Assembly: GCA_902651635.1 (NCBI GenBank)
Contig: CACRSC010000007.1
Coordinates: 284,809 to 348,808 of the forward strand
Length of the DNA stretch: 64,000 nucleotides
Source of the DNA: Mastigamoeba balamuthi
Taxonomy: Eukaryota > Evosea > Mastigamoebida > Mastigamoebidae
Direction of reading: 5' to 3'
In this document: piece by piece, positions 1 through 11,700 of the stretch
Layout of the letters: the number at the start of each line of letters is the position of its first letter
Numbering within the stretch: the stretch's first letter is position 1
Program-made: the position numbers and the translations under genes
Notes under the pieces: model-generated
The model's database searches: none
Told to the model about the DNA's origin: nothing
What the model saw: the letters and a program-made list of their open reading frames with translations, nothing else

Positions 1-2313
1 CGAATGTGGCCGAGATGCGATGCACAGTTTCTGTGTGACCTATCGTCGAACACATCCATCAAAACAGCTTCATGGTGGAAGTCTCCGTGCAGCTGGACCC
101 TTCCCTGCCAACAGCAGCTTCGCGGTGTTTCCTGTTCTCAGAACCGCCTCGAAAAACTGTACGTTGTTCTTCTTTCTATTCGTTACTAAGGCTCTGCAGC
201 AACTTCACCACATTTGGACTTAGTGGAACTCTTCCATCATCCGCAAGCTTTTTGTCGAGTTTGACAGAGATGTTCGCTGATTTATCTCGATTTCTCTGAC
301 ACAGACCCGGAAACAGGCGACTTTCAGGCAATAATCTCACCGGTGATATCACCTTGTTGGTGCAAAATCCGCTACTCTCAGTCCTGTACTTTGTTCATCT
401 CTTCTTTCAATCATCTAATCACTTGTGTGAGCAGCGAAATCCAGGGGAACTACCTCACTGGTCGTGTTCCAGCAGGCCGTGGTTGGACCACATCGCTTTT
501 CAACAATTGCCTTGACTGCACGGCGTGTGGGTCTCAGCTGCACTGTATTTCCTGTAGGTCTGGAACTGTTGACTCGGACAGCAACGCAGAAACACCGTGT
601 CTTCAGTGCCCTTCAACGGGCTTCTATATTCCCTCTGGACAACTCGGAAATTGCTCGCAGTACTTATGCAAGGTCGGAGAAACCGATACTGACAACGACA
701 CGAGCACGCCATGCGTTCAATGCAACGTGTCTTCTGGATACTACATCCCACCGGGCTCGTGTGGCGAGTGCGAGGCGCATAAGTGTCCTTACGGTGCTGC
801 TGATGTCGACGCAGATATCAAAACGGCGTGCGATAGCTGCTCACTTGCCGGCCTATTTGTTCCCCGGGGACAAGTTGGCTCCTGCGCGCTGTTTCTCTGC
901 CCTGCTGGTGAGTCAGACGATGACAATGATTCACGCACGCCGTGTACATCGTGTGTGGCACTGGGTTCTGGGTACTTTGTCCCGCGGGGGTCTCATGGCC
1001 CCTGCTCCAGTCACAAGTGTCCGAGTGGCACTGTGGACTCTGACAGAAACGTGTCTACTCCTTGTGTGGCCCAGGTGGAAGATGACGATACTCATGTAGG
1101 TGCTATTGTTGGTGGAGTTGTCGCCGGAGGTGCTGTCGTTGCATCTGCAGTGGCCTTGGTTGCCATCATCGGAGCCAAGTGCGGGTTTCTCTCCTGCTTC
1201 ACCGCTGCTGCACCTGCCGTCGCCACTGGAGTTGGCCTCGCCACCCTCGCTGCAGCGTTCGTCGCACATCTGGAGGTCCGAATGCTCGACGAAATCGGCG
1301 ACGACGAGTCTGCTTCTGCGCCCCCAGAGAAACTCGAGGAAGAACACGTCTCTCCACCGGAGACCCTACATGGAGCAGACCCACCGATCAAGGACTTGGA
1401 GAAGATTGTGGAAGCCATGCGACCGTGCGTTCCCAAGACTTTAGAGGAATTCCATAGCCAGGTCAAGGGCACGACGTGCCTGTCAGAAGACGATGCGCTG
1501 GGGCTGTTGTTGTACACGACGGAGACAAAGCCAACAGAGGAGAGCATCTACTTCCGTCTCAACAAGTACCTTCGGGAGCGCAAGGACAAGGAGGGCGGCA
1601 TCCAGTGGATGCGGTTCGCAGTGCAGTTGGTCAGGACGATGCGCAAGATCCCTTTGCACTCGGGCGTCGTGTTCCGAGGAATCAGAGGACAGTTGGATGC
1701 TAAGAAATACAAGGTTGGCCGGAAGGTATGCTGGAGGGCGTTCTCGAGCACATCCCCATCGGAGATGATTGCAATGGGGTTCATCAAGGACACTGGCCCC
1801 TGCACTCTGTTCGAGATCAACACACTGCGCGGTCGGAGGATCACGTCGTTCAACCTCTTCGGGGAGGACGAGGTGCTGCTGGAGCCCTCGAGCGAGTTCG
1901 AAGTCGTGCAGGTGATTCCGCAGTTCGATAGCCTTGTGCGCAAGATCGTTATGCAGGAGATTGCTCCTTCGTCCCCACTCGTTCCTGTTGAGGCCGTGCC
2001 TGTTCTGTTACCAGAGAAGTCACAGCGAAAGTTGGTGGCAAGCCTCACGTCGACGCTGAAGAGAGATGCAGATCCCTTTACCATGGAGAGCCCGCTTCAC
2101 GAACGCGACGATGGCAGAGTGTCCCCGAGTACTGGCTCAAGGGAGAGCGAGGAGAGGAGGAACACACTCAAACCGCGGACAGGATATATGTCTGGTGGAG
2201 TTATTGCTGCATCGACTGCATCGGAACCGCCGTCCTGTGAGGAGGGACCACTCAGTCCTGCTCCACTTTTATCCCGCTACTCAGTTGCTTGTTCAAAGGA
2301 TTCAAAGGATTGA
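1..2313 (+). CDS. Integrin-like/LRR receptor with C-terminal ADP-ribosyltransferase, copy A (5' part outside window)
   Basis: This is the 3' portion of a large receptor gene. My exon model is 1-158, 200-271, 317-385 and 435-2313; the introns are 41-49 bases, all phase 2, and the coding length is a multiple of three. Exon 1 is the end of a PSI-like cysteine module. The next two exons and the start of the last encode leucine-rich repeats. Cysteine-rich repeats with acidic D-x-D-x-D runs (about 510-1065) resemble thrombospondin type 3 or TNFR-like modules. Hydrophobic stretches lie at about 1096-1180 and 1201-1271. A mono-ADP-ribosyltransferase of the arginine (R-S-E) class follows: FRGIR (Arg codon 1675-1677), S-T-S (1747-1755) and E-D-E (1864-1872). 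The tail of about 110 residues is Ser/Pro/Glu-rich. An ATG at 343 lies out of frame in the preceding exon and is not the start. Copies B and C show the missing N-terminal architecture. Domain calls are from motif recognition; substrate and ligand are unknown. Confidence 0.85.
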
Positions 2314-2414
2314 AATTGAATCCGTCACCTTCCACTCCCCCCGAATGAAAACAAGTTTCCATTGAATGGGATCCCGATGGAAGAGCAAAAGCTCAAAACA
2401 GTTCCGGTGTTAAG

Positions 2415-5398
2415 TCAAGGATTTTTAGCGGAACACAGATCTGCTGCTGGAGGAGATGAACAGCAACCCGCGAGTACTGGAGCCACGGAAGTGGGCTGAC
2501 TGGCACAACAGGACAGCTGCTGTGCAGATGAGAGCTCATTCTTCTGTGCTATTCCATTCGGATTATGTGAGAACTCCGGCCTTCGGATGGTATTCGTGAG
2601 GCAGGCAATGATGTGAGGGACTACGGTGTCCTCGGGATGCTTGACACTATAGTCCTTCAGATCCTCAATGTTGCATTTGCCCTTGTGCAGCTTCTCGCTG
2701 AGATACCTGAAGTTGTTGAACACCCTCTCATTCTGCTGTGACAGGTTGGAAGCATCCCCCAGGAACTCGTGAACAGTTATAGGGTTACCAAAGCCCCTGA
2801 TGCGAATTCTACCCAGGCATCGAAACGCATACCTGGGTAGAATGAAATCGCAGAACCGTTTGTGATCAAGAGTGACTCGAGAATTGAGGACCCACCTGAC
2901 ACTGCACTTGTCTCTGATAGAGTCGGTAACGCAGCAATGCGTTCCCATATCCTTATTCAGGGATTCGAGCCTCGAAGCCAGGTTTACAGCGTTTCCTGTG
3001 TTGTAATCAGTTGATTCCGCTCTTTTTTTGAGTATAACCCCTTCCGCGGGCAGGACGTACCGAGGACGGTGTAATTTAGCCTGTTTGACGATCCTACATT
3101 CCCAGCAAAGACGGGGCCCGCATGCCAGCCGACCCTGATGCCCATCTCGAGACCATATGTTTTGATGAAGCGCTCGTTCATGTTGGCCAGTGAGCTGTGC
3201 ATCTCACACACGGCCTTGCACGACCGCAGTTCTGCCTTGTCCACCGCCTCTGGGCACCCCCACAGCGCCATGATGCTATCTCCAATGTACTTATCGATGA
3301 TGGCCCCGTTATCCTCGAGTATGTTCGTCATGGCTGCCAAAGACACCAGTGGCGCAGCACTTGTTATGGCATGAAAAGACACAAATGGCGCACTGTCAAA
3401 CATCTCCTCGAGGATGCAGATAAGTGTGTCCGCCCCGCGCGTGTCCATCGCCGCAGTGAAGTTTACCACATCGAGGAACTGTGAGATCGCAGTACTACTG
3501 TTGGTCTTCCCCACAAGTAGGATGGACAGCAAGCCCGCACCAGAATGGTGGCCTGCATCTCCCTTACCCCAACTGAAGGCCGCAACTTCTTCTTGATCAG
3601 GCTCTGGACCACCACGATTGGCACGTACTTTGAGCTGCACCGCAGGTCATTAGGACAGCCGGATAGAGGAATGGAGGAGGGGAGTACACAATTGATACGT
3701 ACAACGCCGCGAGGGTCTCCGACACTCGCTTAGTCTCTCTCTCGAGCTGCGTATGCACGAAAAAGACCCTATGAGCATGTAGAGGGCGGGGCCAGGGCAC
3801 GCACGATGTTGACCTCGCTGATGGAGCTCCTGCGCGGGGTGGTGAAGGCGGACCGATCGACGTGCGCGAAGTCGAGCAGAGAGATGCGGTGCATCTGCTG
3901 CGTAACCAACGCTAGCGGGCGCACAATTTTGAGACCGAAAAGCGTTGCCAGGACGACGGAAACGAGGCTCATAGCAACCGTCTCGCTCAGAACGGCGATG
4001 ACGGCGACAGTCGTCCTCCTTGTGGCCCTGTCGATGTCTTGTTGCACCGCGTCCGGCAGAGAAGCGACGACGAGCCACCACACGCTCCCTCCCACCGCCG
4101 CGGCGTCCACGGCCTCGACGCGGGCTCCATGCGTGTCGAATTCCACTCGACAAAGCCCCCCACCACACAACTCCGTCCAGCGTTTCGATATTTCGCGTAC
4201 TGTCTCGTTGGGGCAGTCGATCATCTCGAAGTGCTTCCCAGTGTCCCCGCTTGCCATGGCGATGCCCGGGGAGCCGGCGACGAGGACACGCGTGTCCGCC
4301 ACGAGCAGGGCAACGTCGCTTGGCCTCAGGGCGTCGCTGGCGAAGAAGGCACTGATACTGCGCGTCGAGAGGGCGCACCAAATGAGCGCGTTGTAGCTGG
4401 GGTTTGGGTGCTTGAGTTGCTCCGTGAATAGCAGAAGAGCTCCCTCGGAATCATCGTCGCTAGGATAGGGCCCTAACCACGCTACGCCCGACTCGCTGCT
4501 TCTCCCAAAGACATTGGTCCACCAGGGAGCCCCGACAACACTATAGTTGGTGACGGTCCGCACGACGGAGCTCGTGGCCACACTCTGGCGCCTATACTTC
4601 TTGCACACGAGGTCTGTGGATACACTCGTGTCCAGCACGCAGTACGCGGGCTCTGCAGTGCTCACGGCGCACCCTGTCTGCATGAACATGTGCGACCCCT
4701 CCGAGTTGGTCCACGCGACGCTCTGCATTCGAGAGTGAGCGACAGCTCTTTTTTGGTAGCCCCATAGGCGCAAGTGTCACACAGCTACGATCTTCATTTA
4801 TGGAAGCAAGAAATTGCGGAGCAGCGGGTGAGCAGACCTCTCCATGTAGACTGAAACTAAGACTACCTGAAACTGTGATTTCAAATTGATAGAGCCTTCG
4901 GTCCTCCCACGGTACCGCCACAGCCGAAGGCGGCACATTTCAGACAGATGGAATAGTGCGCAGGAGCGTTCGTAGTTGCCACAGGCATCGCCGTGCTTCC
5001 CGATCCCCCTCCCGCCCGAGAACACCATCGAGTCTGCCCACACGCACGATGGAGCAGAGGTAGGGGTAACGGAGGCGCAGGGGCACGAGGAAGCGGTGCA
5101 GCAAGTCGAGGTTGTCGCTCGCGCTGCCCTCCAGAATCTCGAGGGGCAGCTGCACCTTCAACGTGCTGGCGACCACCGAGGGCTGCGCCAGCGTCGCCGA
5201 CACGTTGAGCACGACCCGCGCGGTCGTCGCGCTGCGGTGGACGCCCGTCAGGTCGTCGATCGCCTTCGTTGCCGCGTTGGAGAGGTCCGTGCTCGTGACG
5301 ACCCACAGCGCGGCCAGCGGCGTGATGGACAGCAGGATAACCGCAGCCGTCACCGATCCGACGGCGCAGGGCACCGCCCTCTGCAGCGACAGCTTCAT
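2415..5398 (-). CDS. Receptor-type class III adenylate cyclase 1
   Basis: A multi-exon cyclase that should make cAMP from ATP. It starts at ATG 5398 with an N-terminal membrane segment (about 5290-5370). A long, probably extracellular sensor region, Cache-like in layout only, is followed by a second membrane segment and a HAMP-like linker (about 3830-3990), then the catalytic domain. The metal-binding Asp is in FLDVVNFT and the second metal site in DKYIGDS. The Lys of that motif and the Thr of NYTVLG are the pair typical of ATP selectivity, and the transition-state Asn and Arg are in VNLASRLE. Introns of about 60 bases interrupt the catalytic domain just before FLDVV, after EEMFD and after TVLG, and all splice in frame. 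A tail of about 100 residues ends at 2415. It converges on receptor copy A, with 101 bases between, and is in tandem with a second cyclase upstream. The exact exon edges at about 4770-5000 are unsure. Confidence 0.85.
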
Positions 5399-5822
5399 CG
5401 GAAACGCCTAACTCTATAATCAGCCCTGGGGCAATTTTATGCTCAACGCGCGGCGTGGAAATGCACTTAATTTTTCGGATCGTGTTTCATAGAGAAATGG
5501 AAACGACATTTGAACATCTTGTCCAGGCGCTTTTTTGCAAATCTGACGGGCTGCCAAGGACCTCCTTCACGAAATCCGCCTCCGACAGCAGGCATCCAGG
5601 CGGTCCACAGACACAGTAGCATGTGCGATGTGACACACCAAACGCCGGCGCAGGCGAGGCTAAGGGTCACTCGCACATTTCGAGGTGGAGCCGAGAAGCC
5701 CTGTTCAGCCACCCGTGGAAAGTTTTTGAGGTATGACCAGATCATCAAAATGTTGCTTTGTTGGCGTGGTATGTGGCTGTGTGAACAAGATGGACGGAAT
5801 TAAATCAGCGAGAAGCACGACG
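5399..5822. other. Intergenic stretch between the two cyclase genes
   Basis: No gene is supported here. A 93-codon open frame on the minus strand (5467-5748) has no recognisable motif and no paralogue in the window. The stretch should hold the promoter of cyclase 1 and the 3' end of cyclase 2. Confidence 0.5.
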
Positions 5823-8127
5823 CTAGAGCTGACCCCTTCCGCTCTGCGAAGTCTCGCAACCCAGCTGCTTGGGGCTGGTGTCCGACGCGGCCGAATAGAG
5901 CGCGTCCCTCAGCTCTCCACTTTGTATGTGCGAGTGCAGCTTGTCAAGGGCGGTGTGGTAGCCCGAGAATTGGGGATTGCTCTTCAACTGTACAGCCATC
6001 TGTGCGGCCTCCTCTATGTGCCCACTGCAAATCAGCTCGTGGACCTTGCCAAAGCCGGCCTGAAGTGCCACGATGTCTGCAGACGCCCTGTTGTACGGGC
6101 AGAGGACGTGGTAGATCTTGGTGAAGGCCGACTTGCCGCGCAGAGCCACAATGTCCAGCAGGACGCACACGTACTTGTCCGCCACACGTTCCTGGATAGC
6201 GCCACTCACCAGCGGCGACACACCGTACGACTTGCCGAGTTGCTCCATCCTGCTTGCCACGTTCACGCAGTCTCCGCACACCCTGCCGCCCAGACCCGCC
6301 TGTGAGACCCGCATGCAATTCCCCAATCCGGCAGGGCTCACGTGTAGTTGATGCGCGAGTGGCTTCCGAGGTTTCCAACCAGAACGGCACCGCAGTGCAG
6401 GCCGACCCGGAAGTTGAGAGGGGGCAGGCCGCTCTTCTTGAACCTCTCGTTGACTGCCGCCATCGCCTCGGACAATTCCAGGGCTGTGGCGCACGCGGAG
6501 CCGACGGGGTCCTCGATCTCGAGCGGTGCCCCGTAGAGTACCATGATCCCGTCTCCAATGAACTGTGTGTGTCATTTTCGTCAGGGTCCGACTGCATGTC
6601 CCGGGCGTGCCTTGTCTATGGTCCCGCCATTGCGCTCGATGACCTGCCCAAACTCGTCAAAGTACGTGTCCAGGATGCTGTTTAGAGTCGCCAGTGGTAC
6701 AGACTCGCTCAGAGTAGTGAACCCTGCGAGGTCCACGAACATGATCGAGAGGTACTTGGTGCGCATGAATCGCTCCACCTTGCCTGTGTTGGAGTGCAGG
6801 ATGTCGAGCACGACGGGCGCGGGCAGGAACTTGCTAAGGGCGTGCATGGCAGTCTTGAGCGAGAGGAACGTCTCCTGCATCGTCCGCACTTCGCGCACCT
6901 TGGAGAGGCTGCACGCGCGCGTGCGCAGATGCACAAACTGAAGCCCGCAGATGTCCAGCATGTCCCGTGCGAGAGCGCCGACTGGTGAGGATATTAGGGT
7001 ACTCACGAGGCCTGCAATGACGACTCCCGATGCCCAGATCGCCGCCGACACGCCGATGGTCGTCCAATCGATGCCCGCGAGCACGGGGCGCGACACGCAC
7101 ACGCTGACCCAGCGCAAGCCCGGCCTCCCCACATGCGAGATAGAGACCAGCACAGAGCCGTCTGTCCAGAAAGAGCTCTCCTCGGCGTTGGCCACGAGCC
7201 GTACTTGCGCAGCACAGCCCTGTGTGCCTCGTGCACGAGGCTGCTGCGGACATCTGCGACGGCGAGCGGCGATGTCATGCTGTCGTGAAACCACGTCGAG
7301 TTGAGGCCCGAGTCAGTGCTGCCCAGGAAGAGCCCGCTGTCCCGCTCGACGAGGAACGCCAGGCCGTACGCCACGTCCAGGCCTTCCAGAAGGCCAGCCA
7401 GGCCCAGCAGGTTGACGTCGGACGTGACGTAGCCGATCCACGCTCCGGTCGATGCTGAAAACGTCGAGACCCGGAACGACACGTCAATGTCCGTGGTCGC
7501 CACGGAAAAGACCGGAGTCCATAGCCCCTCCGATGCCGCGGTTCGATTCTCGCCCCAAAAAGGAATACGGGCTGTCGGGACTGTGTCGCAGAAGAGCGGG
7601 AATAGCACTGCCGCGGAAACCGGGTCGACGGCACTGAAGCAGTGCGCCAGGGTTGTGTGGTTCGTGGAGGCCACCGCAAAAAGTGCCGCTCCGCCAGGGA
7701 CGGTGATCCTGAACACGCCGCACGCGAGAAGGGTCGTTGGGTCGCTCGACGGCTGCACGATCGACGAGCCGCTGACGGACGCGCGGTGCGAGTACACGAA
7801 GCGCAGCGCTGCGAGCAGGAATGCGGTGTTGTTGTCCGGGTCGATGTCTCCCTGGGCCACCTGGGTCGCGAGCATGAGGGTCGACGCCTCGGTGGCCTCG
7901 AGGCGCTGCGCGATCAGTGCGCCCGTGTCTCGCGCGACAACCCCTGACCGCAGAGCTGCAGACGTGCGGGCCGCAGACTCTGCGGTGCGGACCATCGTCG
8001 AGAGAGTTCCAGCGGTCACTGCGCTCAGGGTCGCCACGACGAGGGCCACCAGCACGCAGAAGACCGGCACCGTCGCGCGCGAGCTGGATGCACGAGTGCT
8101 GCTCGAGCTGCTCTCCAGATGCTTCAT
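5823..8127 (-). CDS. Receptor-type class III adenylate cyclase 2
   Basis: This is a tandem paralogue of the neighbouring cyclase with the same layout. It starts at ATG 8127 with a hydrophobic segment (about 8020-8080). A sensor region of about 290 residues with several N-glycosylation sites is followed by a second hydrophobic segment (about 6980-7060), a coiled linker and a class III catalytic domain. FVDLAGFT supplies metal Asp 1; TIDK and GDGIM supply the purine-selecting Lys and the second metal site. NYT then splices to VCGDCVNVASRM, giving the Thr, Asn and Arg needed for ATP cyclisation. About 110 residues follow and end at the TAG at 5823. The reading frame changes near 7200-7245. A 41-base phase 0 intron (GTCGCAG...CACACAG) would fix it, and introns that short occur elsewhere here, but this junction is the least certain part of the model. 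Confidence 0.85.
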
Positions 8128-8745
8128 CTTGTGGAAAAAACCGAATGTGTTTGTCCCCTATCAGCGTCAATTTTGGGGTGCCAGACAAAATGCAGAGAGT
8201 TGCCGTTGCCACCATCGGACGGTTCGTGTCCATTAGGACAAATATGAATATGAGGAGCCACAACGCGCAGGCCAGATACTCACTGCCAGAATGAGAGCAC
8301 ACCTGTGACCTGCCCACACGGTTCAAAGACGAAGTATCTATTTTGGGTATGCTCTTCAAGGAGTGCTGTTCGTACGTAGGTGTCATCCAGTGGACTCCGC
8401 GAGCTCATCAAGGAACCTGTGGGGAAATGGTGGTGGCCATCTTGTCCAGCGCCTTCGGGAATATTCCTCAGCAGACAAGCTTGCCTCGGTTGAAGGTTCT
8501 TAATTCGCTGGCAGATTTGAAAACTGTGACGCGCATCCTTTAAACTGAGTTTGCTGTCGTGGGCTGAGAAACATTTTGTATTTCTTTGCAAACCGGGTCG
8601 ACGACCCGGTCTGTAAAAGAATGGCATTTTCCGTTAAAGACCACCATCATTTCGGGAGTGGTTTGTTAATTGAGATCCTACAGGAGCCGAATATCTGCGA
8701 AACTGAGTAGTGGGCAGGTGCAGCGAGAATTCATCCTGCGTTCCT
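8128..8745. other. Divergent intergenic region between cyclase 2 and receptor copy B
   Basis: 618 bases lie between two divergently transcribed genes. Open frames here are short and carry no motif. I see no RNA gene, so it most likely holds the two promoters. Confidence 0.5.
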
Positions 8746-11700
8746 ATGGTGGTTTGTCCTCTCGCATTAAAGCTGCACGTCGTCGTGGCTGCCCTCGCGA
8801 GCACCGCGGTGGGATGGACGACGTCGCCGGGAGGCACGCTGATGGACGAGGGCTGGCCCGCTGTCGAGTCGAACATTTCCACATTGCTGACGTCGTCCAC
8901 TGCCATTCTCGGCGCGGGCGGCAGCTTCGGGGCCGTCGTGTGCGGCATCGGCGACACCGACGGCGACTCGCACGCGGACCTGGCTGTGAGCGCGCCCAAG
9001 GTGGCGACGTACGAGTACGGGCGGCTGTACGTGGTGTTCGGCCCCAACGCGTCGGCAGCGGGCCAGACGCTCGCCATCGCGTCGCTCGTCGACGGCACCA
9101 GAGGCTACGCCCTCAGGACCTCCACAGACAGCTCCTACGCCTGGTCGCATTTCGCCCTGAGCCTGTCGCCCGTCGGCGACATGAACAACGACAGTCTGCC
9201 CGACTGGGCTGCGGGGACCACCGACTGGAAGGGCAGCGGAACCGGTAAAGCGTGGATCGTATACGGCACACGAACGCGGCCCAGCGCTATCGAGCGGGAC
9301 ATAGAGACTGTTAGGGCGTGGATAATGCAAGGAGACAGCATATGGCAGGGCGTAGGGCCCGTGGCAGGCCTCGGCGATATCAACGGAGACTCGTACCCCG
9401 ACGTGGTTGTTGGGTGGCCCGGGTGGACCTACGGCATCAGCAGAGGAAAGGTGGGAGTTGTGTTCGGGTCATCCACGGGACCCTCCAAAGAGGCGTGGTT
9501 CGAGCAGATATACAACCTAGACCACAACGGGTGGGGAACAGGCAGATTCGTCTCGGCCGCGGGCGACGTGGACGGGGATGGTTTCCGCGACTTCCTCGTC
9601 GGAGCAGACGGCGCGTGGGGCAGCTCGGGAACAGCATACCTCGTGTGGGGACACGCTGACCCCTGGGAGTACAACGTCAACAAGGCCGTCGTGCTTCCGG
9701 GAACAGGCAACCTGCAGTTCGGCTACGAGCAGCCCTCCTCCAAGGTCGGTGCCGCCATCGTCAGCGCCGGCGACTTCAACGGCGACTCCCTCGACGACTT
9801 TGTCATCGCTGCGCCGGCGTACACGGTGGCCAACGTGACGTCGGGGAGGGTGTACCTCGTGTTCGGGGCAGCCAACCGGACTGTGTGGGGCGCAGGAGAC
9901 TCGCTGGTGAACCTGGGGAAGAGGATTGGAGGAGTCAAGTTCGACGGGCCTGCGACAGGACAGGCGGGAACGGCGCTGGCCGGAGGCTTCGACTGGAACG
10001 GCGACTCACTTCCCGACATCGCCATCGGCGCGCCGCTGGCGGACGGCAACAAGGGGCGTGTGTACATCATCTTCGGGAGAAAGGCAGCGTGGCCGTCGGT
10101 GGTTGTGAGGCTGGACAGCCTCCAGGCGACAGACGGGCACGTGCTGCATGGAGACGTGGCCAACGGGCTGTTCGGGTCAGCGGTGTCCGCAGCAGGAGAC
10201 TTCAACGGGGACAACGTGGACGACCTGGTGATCGGGGCGCCAGGGGGCAACGGAGCGGCATACGTGGCGTACGGGTACAGGCTGCCCCGCATGAACAGGT
10301 CCATCGCCTCCCAGGCCGGCTGCTGCACCGCAAGGATGACAAGGGCGTTCTCCTTCACGTGGGCCCCGGACAGCTTCGCCCGGGCCACGAGCCCACCGGT
10401 GACGTACAGCGTCACGCCAGCCGTGAGCTGGGCGACGTTCGACGCTGCCACACACACGTTCAGCGGGACGCCGACCGGGGACGAGGTGGGACACCCGCTG
10501 AACATCACAGTGACGGCGGTGGACGCCAAGGGCTTCTGGGCCCAGCAGAGGTTCCAGGTCAACGTGTTCCGGTTCCTCGACGTCTTCCCCACGCCCTTCA
10601 ACTTCACCGAGGACGCCCCGCCCATCGCCGTCCCCGTCGCCGTGGACACCCCCAACTCCACCACCCTCAGCTTCGCCGTCGCCCTCAGCGACCCCCGGGC
10701 CGGCACGCTGGCCGCAGCCACGGCGGGGTCCACGTCGTCGCACTTTGACGCGGCGTCGGGGGTGTGGACGGCGTCGGGGCCGACGGCGGACGTGAGGGCG
10801 CTGCTGCTGGGGCTGCGGTTCGAGCCGGGGCCCAACTTCGACAGGGACTTCAACGTGACTGTGCACGGCACCGACATGTGGGGCACGGCCGCCGACGCGG
10901 GGTTCGGGGTGGCGGTGACCGCCGTGGACGACCCGCCGGTGGTGGTGTTTGCCAACTTCACGGTGGTGGAGGGCGGGACGCTGGTGATCAACCAGTCGAT
11001 GATCTACATCTACGACGTCGACACGGCCCCGCAGGACATCACCATCCGCGTCGCGTCGGTCAGGCACGGGGCGTTCACCAAGGACGGCGTGCCCGTGTCC
11101 GTGGGCGGGAGGCGCGCGTTCACGTCGTTCACGCAGCAGGACATCGACGACGGCCGCATCAGCTTCACCCACGACGGCGGGGAGACGGCGCCGTCGTTCA
11201 CTCTCGAGGCAGCGGACAAGACGAGCGTGGTGCAGGTGCAGTCGAGCGGGATGCTGCTGCAGAACGTGGACGATCCGCCCGGGCTCGGGGAGAGCGACAT
11301 TGTGCTGCGGGAGATGCAGCCGTGCGCTGTGCTGGTCCTCAACGTCACAGACCCCGACACGGTGCTCTTCCCCGACAACGTCACGGTCACCCTCGCCAAC
11401 ATGTCCGGGGTCACGTTCATCGACACGACCAAGGGGAACGCGACGACGACGGTGTTCAACCTGACGCACGCGATGACGGGGGCGATCAGCGTCTGCGTGG
11501 ACGCGGGGCGCGAGGACAGGCCCGCGTTCGACATCCAGTGCAAGGACCGTGCGGTGACGGGGCCGTTTGTGGCAGCGCCGATCAGGTGGGTCACATGCAG
11601 GAGCTCTGTCACACAAGCCGACTGCGAGTCGTCTGTTCTGGGATGCGGATGGTGCGGAGGTGTTTGCCGAATGGGACCACGGTGTGATTCTCAGTTTCTT

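Noticed and set aside
343-434. Start codon at 343 for receptor copy A
   Set aside because: The frame there is wrong for the LRR exon 317-385 and crosses a 49-base intron. Copies B and C show that the gene begins far upstream.
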